64,000 bases of DNA from Rostratula benghalensis (GCA_013399305.1 VXAI01000009.1:1723372-1787371); one strand, 5' to 3'. Counted from the stretch's first letter, positions 23,937 through 37,963 are shown. The notes: generated by a model not told the origin, from the letters alone. Numbers and translations: made by a program.

Positions 23937-26900
23937 AAGCAGATGGGTTTCCATTCCAGCGTGCGTCAAGGCTGATGTTCCGGGATTTCATCTGAAAACT
24001 TAGATCTGACTTGTGGCAGCAGCTTCTCTGAGATGTTTTGCCCCCACAAAAAAACAAACAAATAAACAAGCCCTCCCCCAGGCTGCACGGAGGCTCCTTC
24101 CCCTGGGCTGTGCTGAGTCTGGGTTGGGAAAACCCTCCTGGGAAGGGGGATTCACACCACTTACTTGCCCCCAGGCCCACTTGACCTCCGCCTCCTCTCC
24201 AACAGCCTACAAAATTTTCCCAGCTGCAGTAAACCATCCAGCATAATCTCTCTGTCTGTCCATCCATCCTAGACCTCTCCATGCTCTCATCCTTGCAGCC
24301 CTGAGCCCAGCAGCAGCAGGCTGGAAGACGTGGTGCTGAGCTGCTGGACTATCCCCACCACAGCAAGGGAAAACAGGCAACGAAACAGCACAAGGGCATG
24401 CTCAGCAACTGTGAAATGGCAAGAAGGCAGAGGGGGAAATGGCAGGAGTGCTACTGGGGTGTGAAAGCTAGGTGAGACACCACTGACAGCAGACACAGGT
24501 CCAGCAGGTTCCCCAAGATCCATTGCTGGGGTGGTCTCATCCCCTTCACAGCCCAGCAGTAGCAATTTTCACACAGAAATGCTTAAGCTTTCCCCATGGC
24601 GTCCTCCCCTCTAGCTCTGTCCAAGGGGAATCAGGTCCAGGAAAAAATGGGACTTCTGGGCAGGGTTGCCTTCTGCCTTCACCTTCTGGGTGGTGACATG
24701 CAAAGCCAGTTTCCCTTCTCCACATAGTTGACTCTGCTTCCTTCTGCAAGTCGCTTCTGTATCTGAGAGACTTGTGGAGTGAGGAACTGATAACTCTTCA
24801 TTTCCTTTTTTCAGAGAAGTCCAGGCAAAGCGCAAAAGGGAAACCACGCAGGTTACCTGGCAGTTGGCTTCCTTTCCTGAGTGGTTCCAGGCACATGGTG
24901 GCAAGACCAAGCCTCCCTGGGCATGGTGTTCTGGGAAGCCTCTTCTCAAATAAAAGGCCATGCTGAGGGACAAAAGTCAAGAGAACCGAGCTGCACCCAT
25001 AGACTTCCACAAAATTAGAGAAGAGCTTCTCAGTAGAAGACATGGCACCTCTGTGCCACAAGTAGGACCACAATAATTGCTCACAAAATCTTGTGTGTGT
25101 AGAAAGTGTGAGCCAATGAGTGGCAATATCTCCAAATGTTCTGCTTTGCATTTAAGAACAAGTGGAATAATTCAACAGAGCCAAATTTTTCCATTTTGCA
25201 AAGGAAAAGTTTTTGTCCACTTTGTTTCTTTAGAAACACTGTATTGTTTAAAAAAATCACATGATTAGAAACACATTGAGAACTTCCCAACTGAAACAGA
25301 TTACTTCTGCAGACTCAGAAAACAGGAATTTATTTCATTTTTTCTTACTCATTGGAAACTTAAGTGTTTGTTTTCTCACTCACCTGAATACTTTTTTTTC
25401 TCCTAAGCTTTTGCAGTTGCAACATAGCAGAATTTCCTCTCCCACTCTTCTCTTGAGTCATGTGAACTGGGCATACCTCCGACGTGGGGCTTATCGTGTT
25501 GTCTCTGAAAAGCCAACCCCCAGAACTGGCATCCAGTTGCCTTCTATATAATTGCTATTAAACTCCTCGTGCTTGCACAGGGACAAATCTTCAGTTATTC
25601 TTACAGCTAGCAGCCTTCCTCTTACCATCACGGCCTCCACCCCCCTCACATATGTACATCCTCCTCCCTCTACCTACAGACTCCATCCTTTGGCTCCTCT
25701 AAATATACCAAGAAGAAAAAACTGAGCTCATGACAGGTGGTATTTCTCGTGCTGAAAGTTTTGGGGCTGCACATCATTTTGTGGCAAGTGTACAGCTTCT
25801 GGCAGCTAAACTGATGCTGATTCTGATGCCAACCAGTGTCCTGCTGCCAGACATTTTGCCCATGACTTAGACCATGTCTGGAGACTGATTCAACCCAAGG
25901 CGTGAAGCCAATGCACATGACCCAGGGAGTGTTAGGTATTTCCCACGCAGATGCTTTCATTCAGCAATACAGGAACCACAGCCTGGTGTGTCCTCTTCCT
26001 GGAGGCAAGTCCCTGGCATTGTAAGCACGTTCGTCATGAAACACTACCACACATGGCTTCTCAACATCACCTTAAGAAAAATGTTATCTCTACAGCCATT
26101 CCTCTTCATGGAGTTTACAGCTGGGGCCCTTGAACGCCATCAATAGAAATGGCCCATTCCTTGTAATCACAGGATAAAAAGAACTCTGTGTAGCCTTATT
26201 AATCATTATGCTTAAAGGCACATGAAATATCATCATCTCCAGTCCCAGAACACCTGAGTCCTGTCTTTGAGGGCAGCAAAGGACTTGGTAGCAGCATCCC
26301 TTTAGGTGGTGACAAGCCTCCCATGCAAGCTGGGGTGTGCAGGTGAATGCTGTGTCAGTGAAGATCCTGCTGCGGCGCAGGCTGCTGGAACTGCGAGTGA
26401 CCTTGTCCCTCAGTGTCCCTTTCCCCATGTCTGCCTGCTGGCATTGCAGGGAGACACAGAGCTTTTGCCCCAGGCTGGATACGGCTCTGGTCCAGGGCAG
26501 AGGTGAAGAAGGATGCAGCACTGCTGGGCCCCATTGTAAAGGGGGCTTTTAGGAGTGAAGTAAAAGGCGAGTGTGCCCTAATGACAGGGCAGATTTTTTA
26601 TCATGTTTCATCATCATTCAGCCTGAAGAGCCATGCTGTGAGACTGCAAAGTGGTTGCTGTTTGCTCCTGATGGCAGTCCAGCCCCTGACTGGGGCTGGC
26701 CATTCAGCACAAGTGCTCCTGATGTGAGAGCCCATGGTCAGAGCAGGAGGTGTCCCTGTCCTTGCAGCTCTCCAGCACCTGGCACTCCAAGCCCTACCCC
26801 CTTAGCTGTTGGGGACCTGCTTCAGCAAACCACAGGAGGAAGTCAAAGACAAGATGTGTGAGATCAGTGAAGCGTGCAGGGCATGGTCCCACTTAAATCA

Positions 26901-29900
26901 TCGGTCTGCCACCGGCGCGTGGAAATGCAGAGTTCAAGCCATAACTCACCAACCCTGCATGTAAACAGTCATGACAATCAGGAGAAAGCTTCAAAATGAG
27001 AGCAAGCACTGCAGATGTCACTCTTTAAAGGGTTAAAGCAGAGAGGCGCCATGTGCTTTCAACCTCCACTAAGCAAGAGGCAGCTCACCACCTCTGAACT
27101 GAGCCTCCAGGAGCTCCTCAGAAAGAAAAGTGCAAGCAGGGGCAAAGTGACTGAGCTGCTTTGCATGGGATTTCATTTTACCTTTTCTTGTGAAGTGGTG
27201 GTGAGAAAAAGAGGCAGTGATGGTAAATGCAAATATCTGCAAGACATGGAGGCCTCGGCAGGGAACCAGCTCAGCTCTGCTGTCTCTGAGCACAGGGATA
27301 AGGGACCTGCATGGTTGTGACTTATGATTGACAGGGATCTTGCTGCAATGACTGACTGCTCTCCTGGTTTGGAAGTAACTCCCTTTATCCCATCAGCATC
27401 AGTTGGGGTTTAGTTTTTTTGTGTTGGCTCCTACTCAGACATGATCAAAATGTGCACTGAAGATCTGCTTTTAAAAGTGAGAGCTTGACACGCACAGCTG
27501 CCTTTGGCATTGCAAGAAAAGCAGAAGAAAGGAAATTATTTGAACTGTGTGCACGTGGCATGAGCTGCATCAAGCTGCAGATAGGAGAATTCTTCTCAGA
27601 TAGCGCGTAGCAGCTACGTTGGTGTCTCTCCTCCTTGCTGCAGACAGCTGAATTATTTCTTGCACAGCTGTAATTATACACCTGAACTTGCTCCTGCATC
27701 ATAAACCCAGAGCATAAACCCTTCTGCTAACTGGCAACCTGATGGGCCCTCTGTCCCTGCACAATACCTCACAGATCTCACATGCAATGGCAGATACACT
27801 GCTGGCAGGGTCTGGAGAGTCCCCAGGAGGGGCCTCTGCAAAAGCTCTGCCAACTGGGGCTGCAGACGTCCTGGGAGGAAACCTCCCCGTGAGAAGCCAG
27901 GACAGAACAGGCTGATCAAGACCAAAGGAAAGAGGGAGAGGAAAGGAAATGCTTTTGCTAGCAAACAGCCAGCAATTTAAATTAGGAATTTCAATAACAG
28001 CAGTGAGCCTGACAGAATGTGGTGTTAGCCTCTCAAAATATTTGTAGTGCAAATGTTCTAAGTCCCCCGTGGGGAAAACTGAGGTACAGACAGTCGGTAG
28101 TTTATGCAGCAGCATAGGAGGGCTCAGCCTGCTCCTTAGCAACACCTTGGAAAATGAGAAAGTGAAGCATCACCTCTCCTCAAAATCACCTTTTGGTGAG
28201 AACAGTGGCATGGGCTGGCAAGGGCAGCGACTGGCTCCATCTCTGCTGCAAAGTTCCTGCCAGCCCATGCAGCTCTGCTGCTCCTCACCCGGGCAGGCTG
28301 CTCGCACCGTAGGGGACTGCAGATTAGCAGATGTAAAATGCTGCCACTGGCCATGGAGTCGCAGCCCACACTGAACATGTGTCCTGCAGCATCTCTGCCC
28401 TGGCTTTGGGCTGTGAGCTTCCCCGGGGCAGGGACTGTTTTTAAAAAGGTGTTTGCAAAGCTGCCTGGAGAGTCTGTGCTACCAGTCCCCTCCTCTGCCG
28501 AGCCCCAAGGAATATGAACTGGTAAAACCAGCGCCAGCAGTGTTAACAGAGTTGGTGCTTCCCAGCTGCAAACCTCCCCATTTCCATGTCTGCTGGGACT
28601 GCCTAGATATGGGCTGTCACCTGTGCACCAGGCCTCCCTTGGGTGCTTTATGCTCTTCTAAATGAGCAGACTTCTGTCAGCAATGTGCCATACATTAAGG
28701 TACAAGGCTCCAGTAACCAGAGCTACGTGGAAATTCAGGAGGATTTCTTGCTGGGCAGCAGCGCTGCCATACCAGCGGGCGGGTTTCATCTTTGCTCAGC
28801 CCTGCTGGCAGAGGAACTCTAGCAAATGCCATTCTCTATGCTTTCACACATGGGACTTTCAAAAGGTTCACGCTCTTCAGAAAAAAATTTGTAGGATCAG
28901 ATTTTCCTATGGCCCCTCAAGTCATTTTATTAATCACCAGGACCATTCTCAAACATCTTTCAACTCTGAGAAATTCCACTTAATCACAGCCTGCCCTGCT
29001 ACCACCTTCTCAGCATCAGATGGATAAAGAAATGATGCATCGAGGACCTTAGTCACACCAACGCTGCTTCAAGGCTGAGCTGGAGAATGGGGTATGAATC
29101 ATCTTTGCCTTTTTTTTTTTTCTGTGAGGGAAATGGAGAAGAGGACTGCCGTTCTGAGAGTGAAACGCATAAAGCAGTGACAGGTCTTCCTGTTTCCTTC
29201 CCATCTCAGGTCCCCACCGCGTGCTCCTTCCCTGCACCAAGTTGTGTCTACTGAAAAAGACCTCTGTCTTTCAAGCTACTCCTTGGAGATTTGTTTACCA
29301 CATCTCAGCAAGTGCAGAGCCATGCAGAGCTGTTTTCCAGGACTGGCTGCCACACTGAATCACAGGACATTTTCCAAATGAGCCAGTTCCTCTTACTTGC
29401 TGGAGTCTCTCTCAGTCCAGAGGACTTTTCTGTGTTCACAGAGGTACAAAGGCAGTGGGATGTGGTGCTGGGAGATAAAAGACCAGCTCCTTGGAAAGGT
29501 CTAAGTATGGCAATGCTAGGCATTGCATTGCCTCACTTTTACAAGCCTGCCTGCTTGCTGGAGTCCACTGACCACATCTGGTGACCAGAACATGGAGCAA
29601 GGAGCCACCTGCCCAAACAAAGAGGAATGCCAAGGCCCAAGGTGCACCTCCAGTCTCAGGCTGGCCAGCATGGTGGGGAGAAGGAGGTGAATCAGTATCA
29701 GAGATCAGAGCTGTGCTGTGAAAAGGGCTCTCCCTGGCCTCTGTGGCTTCTCCTTTCATCCCCCTGACCTGAGGCATGCAGAAAGGAGCACACTCTGGCA
29801 CACCACAGGACTCTGCAGACTGTCCCTTTCCCGCAGCGGGATAACTGAGCAAGGCTTGCTCCAAGGCACTGTAATACTGGGTAGCAGAAACCCTCCCTGC

Positions 29901-30745
29901 ACAAAAGGAGAGAGGATGGGGGGGAAACAGCTAGATTATTTTGCCTCCTCTCTCTTCTTCTGGAAAATGCATAGCCACAATTCCCCATGAGCACAGTTTC
30001 TCAGGAGAGGAATAGATACTTTGCTAGAAGAACCCAGTATTTTTTTATCTGGAGACTTGCTTTGAGCAAGGCTTTGGTAACACTCTGCTAAGGAGCCAGG
30101 AGCTGAACTTCATGCTAACTCTCCCCCTGCCCACTCCTGCCCAAACAAAAGCCCCAAACAACCCAGTGCATTGCTAGGGAGAAATCCCAGCAAGCTGCTT
30201 GGGTAGGTAGGGGTTGCCCTATTTCTGTTTGGGATTTCCTGCCCTGAAACAACAAGCTGTGTGTGCACCCGTGGGACCTCCAGCACACGGGACAATCTGC
30301 ACAGTATGGCCAGGGCACTTCAGCTGCACTTGTGCAATCAAGAGTCCAGGATTTCCAAACACTCGAGTGACCGGTCACAGCTGCTTTTCTGCTGGGGTTG
30401 CTCGATGTCAGCCAGCCAAAGTCCTCAGCTTCTTCAGCACAGCCAAAATTTCCAAGGATGAAAAGTGAGCCTGTCCAGGGAGGATGCAGATGCGGGATGA
30501 CTGGTCTGTGCTGGGTGGATCTCCTCCAGGGAAAAGGTCAGAGGAATCTTCCCCTGCAGATCACTCGCCAAGGATGGAGCTGTGCATTGCCTCGTTGGCC
30601 CTTTCTCTGTGCCCACACATGGACAGTGGCAGGCTGTTAGTGCTCCTGGCTACTCTGAGCCCTGGTTTGGCCAGAAACTTGCTGTTCATCCAGCAGCCAG
30701 GGCTACACATTGAGTAGCAGATCATTCATTTTGGCACAGCTTGCC

Positions 30746-30768
30746 TTTTTTTTTTTTTTTTTTTTTTT
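30746..30768 (+). repeat. Poly-T run (23)
   Basis: Homopolymer preceded by TTGCC. No SINE body or processed pseudogene recognised beside it. Confidence 0.9.
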
Positions 30769-33557
30769 GTTGCCAAAAGTTTGCAGCCATCCAAACTCAA
30801 ATGACATGTAAAGCTGGGAATCCCCCCACCCCCAAGTCTTTCTGTCACCCAAATAAAGTCACCTCCCTAAACTACAGGCCATCAACCTAGCTCCAGCTCT
30901 TGGGAGGACACCTGCAGGGACACACTCCAGCCACAAACCAATACTCAGAGAAGGGCACCCAGAGCTACTTACAGGGAAACACAGCTTCCAGGGTTTGCTT
31001 TTGCTAGTTTCATCTCAATGCTCTCCCTCTTTCTCCCTGTCCACTACCACCCTGGAGCTGCCAGCCAGGGCTGGTCCTGGCTTCTGACAGCCAGCACCCC
31101 GGTCACACAAATTCCTGCGCAGAGGAGGTTTCTCAGCTCACCGAACCCTTGTCTCCTGTTTGATTACATTTAGCAGCTTGAAGGGGATAAACAAATCCAT
31201 TCCTAGAAGCTCTGCCCCAGGAAAAGCTTCTTGGCAACCTCTATTGGCCACCAGAGACAACTCTGCAGGAAAGTGGTGCCAGAAGTTACACAAGCAGGGA
31301 AGCCCCCGGCAGGCAATTTTGCAACAACATCCTGAGGATCCAGGACATCGTGACAGCTTCCACGGTCACTCTTCTACACCGGCCCCAGCAGGTCTCTTTG
31401 GCAGGTGCTGCAGTAGCTGCACATGCTTGCTGAGCACTTGCACAACGTGAGAATCAAAGTTGTGCTTGGGGCAGTCTGAGCTCATGTTTTCTTATACTTC
31501 TGATGCAAAACAGAGGCCTCATCCTCGGAGTTAAGTAAACCCATACTTCATGCCAGGGACAATCAGCCTTGGACACATGTGGAGCTACTGAGGGAGGTGC
31601 TCACCTTGCTCGTCACACTGCAGGTTATTTGCTAGCCAGGCTGTTTCGAGCTGTGTCAGGGACACTGGGTTGCATGAAGAAAACAGCTCATTGAGCAACA
31701 GACTGAGTTTGACCTTAATAAGGCCACATCGATTCCCAGCCCAGAGCTCTCTCCCATCCAGTGTGTTGTCTTCAGCCATGAGCAGTGCTGGAAATGCCAG
31801 GGTATAACCTCACTGTTACTCGGGCTCCTAAGCACCTAGTAGTATAGACTGATGCAAGGAGGTGCTTCTGCCCATGCCAGTGACTATCTTAACCAACCAG
31901 CAGCAAGATAATTAAGAGCAGAATAATGCAATCCCAGCTGGAGCTGATGCTGCAGCACCTACAGAAGTGTACTTCTGAAGTGCCACTGAAATACAGCAGC
32001 TATTATGTCCCAGCTTCAGGAAAAAATCTACTTTTTCTCCACCAGCATAGTGGAAGTCAGAACCTGGGCATGGATCCCAGAAGAGACTTAAGACCCTTAA
32101 TCAGGATTCTGGTTGGCTATGAAAGACTGTATCCAAACCTGCCATCTGGAAAGCCTGTGCTCAGCAGCTCCCTACCTCCTGCAGCGAGTACAACTCACCG
32201 TGACTTCCCTCTGCTTGCCTTGGAAGTCCCTGAGCAGCTGGACATCTACGTGACTGGAAGTGCCTCACGTGAGGACCCTTCAGGAGACATCGCACGCATC
32301 CTTTGGGGAAGAAAGACTGCTAGATCCTGCCTATCCAGTGGAGCAACCTAATCCCACATTCGGCCCCATCTTGCACACTCTGCTCCTGACTCTACACCAC
32401 TGCCCTGAATCCCTGGCATTAGGGAAGGGAAGTAAAGGAAATAGCATGTCCCCTCTTATCCCTGTCTCCCCGGCCCAGGGGGTGGGGCTCATCTTGTATG
32501 GACACATGCCTGGCTATCCTCAGACAGAGGGGCAAGAAACCCACTTCTGGGTGGGTGCCCCAGCTGGATACCTGGGAGACTGTTACTTTTGCCATATTTT
32601 AGGAGGAAAAACGGAAGGCTGGGAAACAGCAGTGGTGTTCACAGCAGACCCTAGGAAACTGCCTGCCCTAGCTGGGTCGAGTCTGGGTGTTAAGAGAGGC
32701 AGACCTTCAGGCAAGTGCTGTGCTCAGCATTATCCAGCTGACTGGATTTACCCCCATTTACCCCCCATTTACCACAGGGCTGGTTTGCTGTTTTCAATCC
32801 CTAGTGGAGAACACCACCACCAGGAGATGCCTTGCTTCTGGAAGCTGCTTCCATTGCTGTTGGAAGAGATGATGACCCCGGTCTGCCCAGCCACTGCAGT
32901 ACCTGCATTGCTGCAGGGTTGCAGGAGCTTTTCCCTAGCTCAGACAGAACCAGGCAGGGTGGCTTAGGCAAGTTTAAATTAACATATATAATTTGGCCCA
33001 AAGCAAACACAGGGACCTCACGCAGCCATCTGAGGAGGAGCAGCCTCTGGTGGGAGGGGGAGGTGAGAGCAGGGAGACTGAAAACCACTTCCAGAGCTGG
33101 ATCAGGAGGAAGAAGACTCCTTGTGGCCCAATGCAGGTGGAAACTCCTCCTAGAAATCCACCAAGTGATGAGGGTGGGAAGCAGCAACATCCCTTCCTAG
33201 CAGCAGGCAAAGAGGCTTTTGCTGAGTCCAGAGGAATGAAGTGAAGTTTGTGCAATTTCTGTGTAAAAAGGCAGAGAGGGCCCTAAAGATTTACTGTGGG
33301 AATGAGCAGGAGGAACCAGTCAGATTGTCACAAAAGCCTGGGAGCACAGAGCAGGTTGGGGGTAGGAGAAGGACGCCCTCAAGGGAGCAACCAAGGCCAG
33401 GGGGACAGCAGGGAAATGAGTGTTGAACATGCTGGGAGGTGGGACTGCCATGAGAAACCACCAGGCAAAATGGCAATATGCATGACCAAATGTCTGCCCT
33501 GCAGAAACTAGACAAAATACAGAAAATTGGGAAACAAGTTTGCTAGCTCTCAGTGCT

Positions 33558-33596
33558 TCACCTTTCCAATCCCTATAATTCTGTGATTCTGTGACA
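33558..33596 (+). mobile_element. CR1 LINE 3' end fragment (+)
   Basis: CCTTTCCAATCCCTATAATT followed by two CTGTGATT/CTGTGA units: the 3' terminus of a CR1 element with its short octamer repeats. Only the extreme 3' tip is recognisable. Confidence 0.6.
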
Positions 33597-33607
33597 GCAT
33601 CAAACAC

Positions 33608-33750
33608 ACAGAATGATATGGGGTTGGAAGGGAGCTCTAGAAATCGAGTCCAAACCCCCTGCCAAAGCAGGTCCACCTAGAGCAGGTTGCACAGGAACTC
33701 ATCCAGGTAGGTTCTAAAAGTCTCCAGAGATGGAGACTCCACCACCTCCC
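33608..33750 (-). mobile_element. CR1 LINE fragment (-)
   Basis: The + strand reads GAATGATATGGGGTTGGAAG then a run typical of the reverse complement of CR1 3' ends (CCCCCTGCCAAAGCAGG, CTCCAGAGATGGAGACTCC, CCCTGGGCAATC). The element is 5'-truncated. Its 3' end abuts the 3' end of the opposite-strand CR1 piece. Confidence 0.85.
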
Positions 33751-33795
33751 TGGGCAATCAGTCCCCACCACCCCCAAGGCCACTATGCATCAGGT

Positions 33796-33816
33796 AGGAG
33801 AGGAGAGGAGAGGAGT
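33796..33816 (+). repeat. (GAGAG)n short tandem repeat
   Basis: Four units of GGAGA near the truncated end of the CR1 copy. Confidence 0.7.
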
Positions 33817-34568
33817 GGAACGCCTGTCCCAGTACACAGGTGTTGGCCCTGTTCACACCTTGAAAACAGGCCTGGTACCAGGTACGTGGGTGCTGAGCTC
33901 CAGGGCTGGCCATCAGCCAGAGCCCTTCTTAGCCTGCAAGGAGGCTGAGGTGTGGCACTGGAAAGGATGCCAGCTACTCGATTGGAAGACAATCAGTTGG
34001 ACCCACTGCTCTCACCTTGGGAAATTCCAGGTTCCTTCCACAAATGAAATGTTCCTTTTGCAAACTTGCTTTGGTGGGGTTCCTGCCTACACCCAGGTTG
34101 TATAAACAAAACTAGCACTGAAAGTACAAGTACCTGTACTGTGCTATACACAGGGCTTCCTTTGCTTCTTGTATTAATCATGGTCTGATGGCCACCCTCC
34201 TTCACCTCAGTAACATGCTCAGTTAAACCTAATCCCTTTGAACATCTGTGAGGTGAGCAGCACGTGCCATCACATGTGCAGATCGTCTGAGAGATGGCTG
34301 ACATTTCCCAAATCACCTGCTGACAGATAGGTGTCTTGGTGACTCAGCTCCCATGACCTGCTGCTGCTCATCAAGGAGGGTTTTGCCACTTCCACCCTAA
34401 TTAGCTAAGCCAGCGAGGCACGCGTTTGAGCTGATCTTTCTTCCCCGCTTCACGGATTCTTTATGTCTTAGCTGAGCTGTCCATGCCCTTCTTTCTTCCA
34501 TTTCCTTAGAAGGTAGGGCAAGGTGGATTTGCCTGGAAGTCACTGTAACCGGTGACGTTCTGCGCTAA

Positions 34569-35591
34569 GCATGGGCACTGCCAAAGAGCTGTGAAAGGAA
34601 AGATCCAAACCCTGAAGTGGGAGAGGATCCCACTTTGGAGGACCAAAAAGCAGACGCCGGTGTGGAACAGCCTTGGGGCAGCCAGACAAACCCTGGTTCG
34701 GATGGTAACCGTATGATGTTACCCACAACTTCTGTGAGAACCCAGGAAAACTTCTCAGTGAGTGCCAGGGCTGGGGGCAGAAACTCCCCCCATGAGAGGG
34801 AAGGCAATTGTCAGGCAGCTGAAGCAGATCAGGGCAGAGAGATCCAGATGAAGACATTGCCTGAAATTGCTGTTCTCAAAGCAAAATTACCCCTGGATCA
34901 AGCCAATGCAATTCCTAGTTGGATGTACTGGATTTCAGTGCACATGGGTGTGCCACACAGATACTTTTTTAGTACAGTGTTTTTGCTCCAAAAGCGGAGC
35001 GTTTCCTGTGGTAACTTGCAAAGACAAACTCCTGTTCTTGAGTTTGGAAGGAAGATGCATTTTCATGACCCCGAGGGAGAGTCCCTGATGGGACATGCTG
35101 GGGAGAAGGCAAAGCTTTCTGGTGGGCTCCAGAGCGGCTGTCTTTCTGTCCTCATGCTTCTTTCTTCCACAGAAGCAGGGGGAGAAGCTGCTGTGGCAGC
35201 TCCCATAGAAGGCTGCAGCAGTGGAGCTGTGCCAGCGCCGACACCGAGCCACCCATTTGGCCTGGGCTGTGGTTTTCTGGGGAATCACCCAGACCAAAAC
35301 AAACACAGCACACACCTGATGGTTCCTATTAAAGTGTTTCTCGCTTCCCTAATGGAGACAGGCAGTGTCCTCTGCCACTTTCGAGTCCAAATCGGGACCC
35401 CAGCCACAGCCGGGGTGCTCCCCTGGCTCACCACACTGAGGTGTCCCCAGGCAGGTGTCGGGGGAAATCCAGCACAGCCTAACAAGGCACAGGAGGTGCC
35501 TTATGCCATTTTCTGGTTAATTCCCATTTCACTAGGGTTCTTCTCACCCCCTTTCATAATCATTAAAGTGGAAAACACTGTCAGGGTCTGA
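34569..35591 (+). other. Unexplained long open frame (341 codons)
   Basis: No stop from 34,569 to TGA at 35,591; the first ATG in the frame is at 34,713, giving 292 codons. I recognise no domain, signal peptide or repeat in the translation. The frame contains a Ser/Ala/Gly-rich stretch and a hydrophobic run near its end (IFWLIPISLGFFSPPFIII). Its length is unusual for non-CpG-island intergenic DNA, but composition bias could produce it. It is listed as an open frame, not as a gene. Confidence 0.2.
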
Positions 35592-36477
35592 CTTCCGCTG
35601 AGTGTACAGATGCAGAGGACCACACAGTGATCAGAATGTCAGTGACAATCAGTTGTATTCCCCATTGTAGACCCATTTACCACCACCTCCCCGTTTAACC
35701 CCCTTGTTACACACTGATGCTCTGAAGTACTGCAGAAGCAGAGGTTTTGATCCACCAGTTGAGACATCTTCCCCTAATCCAAGCATCACTTGGGGTCTCC
35801 CCCCACTCCTGCTGATCATTTGATTCCTCCCATTTTTCAGCCAGCTTTACCTTGCAGATGAATACAGCAAGAGACCTACACGGTGACAGAACATTTCCCT
35901 GGGCACATTTCCCCTCCCTTCCTCCCTTCCTTTTTTCCATGTGGTGTTTTGTTGGGTTTTTTCTTTTTTTTTTTTTTTCCTGTCTTCTGCTTGGTCATAT
36001 GTGGCAACAGCTGCTCTAGAAGGAAAGCATTGCTCTGGCCTCGGCATCCTCTGGTTCAGCTTACTCAGCTTCTCCCCAGGGGGATTTCTGGAGGAAGGTA
36101 ATCGGCACTGTGGCTAAACCAGCTTCCCTTCAGCAGCCAGTAAATAATCCCTGACCTCCAGAAAAGGAGCAAGTGCACTTCACTGAGGTTAAACTCTTTC
36201 ACACAGTCCATGGTAATGCCTGTTCCCCGTCCTGCTGATAGTAGGGGGAGGAGAATGAAGGCCTGCAGTCTGGTGTGTTCATAGCCCCCTACCCTCCACA
36301 CCCTGTTGCTGATTAAGCGGGCTTGAGTGATTTGAAGGGATTTTCCTCTTTGTGAAAAATGTATTTCTACTAAAGATAAAGACTCTCTTAGTGCAGGTTG
36401 TACAGCATCTCTTCATTTGTATGTGGAGTATGTTTTCCCTTGCTCCTTATCTGCTTAAAATCAGGAACATTTTGGCC

Positions 36478-36498
36478 AAAAAAAAAAAAAAAAAAAAA
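36478..36498 (+). repeat. Poly-A run (21)
   Basis: Homopolymer. The upstream 400 bp shows no retrogene-like reading frame. Confidence 0.9.
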
Positions 36499-37963
36499 GG
36501 GTAGAGAGATTGTGGGGTTTATGAGCTGCCCTGTGCCTGGAGGCACTCGCTCTTCTCCTGCCAAAATGGTTGAGGATAAAAGGAAGATCCCTCCCTCCTC
36601 CTCCTCCCACCAGAAGGGTCTCCTGGGGCGGAGAGTCTACAGCGATTGTCATGAATGGAGCAGCTCTGGCTGGGATGCTGGCATGCTCTCTTGCTTTCCT
36701 TGCTCAGGGGACACTGTGTGGTTGTGTAATGACAAAGCTACTGCGTTTTAGGAAGAAGAAAAGAGGAAGGAAACTGTGCAAGACAGGGGTTTCCCAGACT
36801 GCAATGGTGTCTTCATGCATGGTACTTTTGAATGGAGGAGAAGTCTGGGAACAGGGAAACCAGGAGGGGGTTTTGGTGCTTTTACTTCTTGCTGAGCCAG
36901 TAACTCAGATCCCAGTTGAAGCTGTGGTGGTTTCCCCACCTCAGGCAGCCTGTGGCAATTACTTGGCAGGCCCACGCAAACCAGGCAGGACAGACACACA
37001 CAAAGCCCACAGGAGACCTCCTGCTGCCTTTACTCCTGGACCTGATGACACTACAAAACATTGCTGATGGGTGACCCCGAGGAAGATGGGCCTGACCCAT
37101 GAGCTCCATCCTCCCTTGAGGCCCACCATCCTGCAGCTGCTCCCTGGCAGCGAGCATCACACCCACCCAGTGCTTCCCAGCATCTCCCGTCCTGCCACGC
37201 CACAGGGCAACAGGGAGCGTGGGGTGCCCTCCTGTCCCACATCCCTGTGGGGTGGGCGGGAGCGTGTCTCGCTCCACGGCACGGAGAGGGGCGTGGGGTG
37301 GTGAGCGTACGCGTGCCTTTGCACAGATGAGCTACATCGTCCCTGCACAGCCCGTGACGCCTCCCCGCTCACAGCCACTCCCACTCCAACTTGGCTTTTA
37401 ATTTGGCCCCAGCAAAGTTTTTCACAAAGCTTATGAGGAGGCCACCCCCCAGACTGGTGTGCTCATCGGCAATGCAGCAGCAGCAAACTCAGCAGGGAAA
37501 TTTGCTGTGAAGCCATTATCTGCATTGTAGTATTTGAAACACAAGTAGGTTTGAGCCACAGCCCCTGGGTGGAAAGATGTCACTGCCCATACAAGCACCC
37601 GAAAATAGCACAGACCAGACTGCTCTAGTCTTAGCAGACAAATACACGTTATTCGCTGTTTGGCAAAAAGAAAAAAAAAAAAAAGAGGAAAAAAACTAAC
37701 CAAACAAACCCAAAACAACAGAAAAACCACTCTGCCCCAGCTGCAAAAGCCATGATACCTGTCTGCACTGAGCAGATACAGCTTGGCTTAGCTGCGGGAG
37801 ATTCTAGGCCAGAAAATTGTCAAAGGTGGTGGGGAGGAAAGGACTCTGCAGAGGCCACGCACATTCATATAGAGTTCTATTTTATTTATAAGATCTGCAA
37901 TCCAGTTGGGTCCCGGGGCTGCTGGGCCTTTGGCAGCACTGCTGCAGAGCAATTACCCAGCGT

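Larger units (their letters stand above)
19330..33555. other. Intergenic DNA between NFKBIA and PSMA6, left part
   Basis: No gene recognised. Composition is moderately GC-rich. The many open frames are short, overlap on both strands and match nothing known. T runs lie at 23,916-23,936 and 30,746-30,768. A kB-like decamer GGGAATCCCC is at 30,816-30,825, within chance expectation. Confidence 0.5.

Noticed and set aside
31926..32967. Two overlapping + strand frames (141 and 235 codons)
   Set aside because: The longer one begins with GTG rather than ATG, neither resembles a known protein, and the composition alone could give them.
9569..36346. Scattered single kB-like decamers (9569, 30,816, 34,019, 36,337)
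   Set aside because: The loose consensus GGGRNNYYCC is expected about 15 times on both strands in 64 kb, so these carry no weight.
36050..36500. Possible processed pseudogene ending in the A21 run
   Set aside because: No reading frame or gene similarity upstream of the A run, and no target-site duplication seen.
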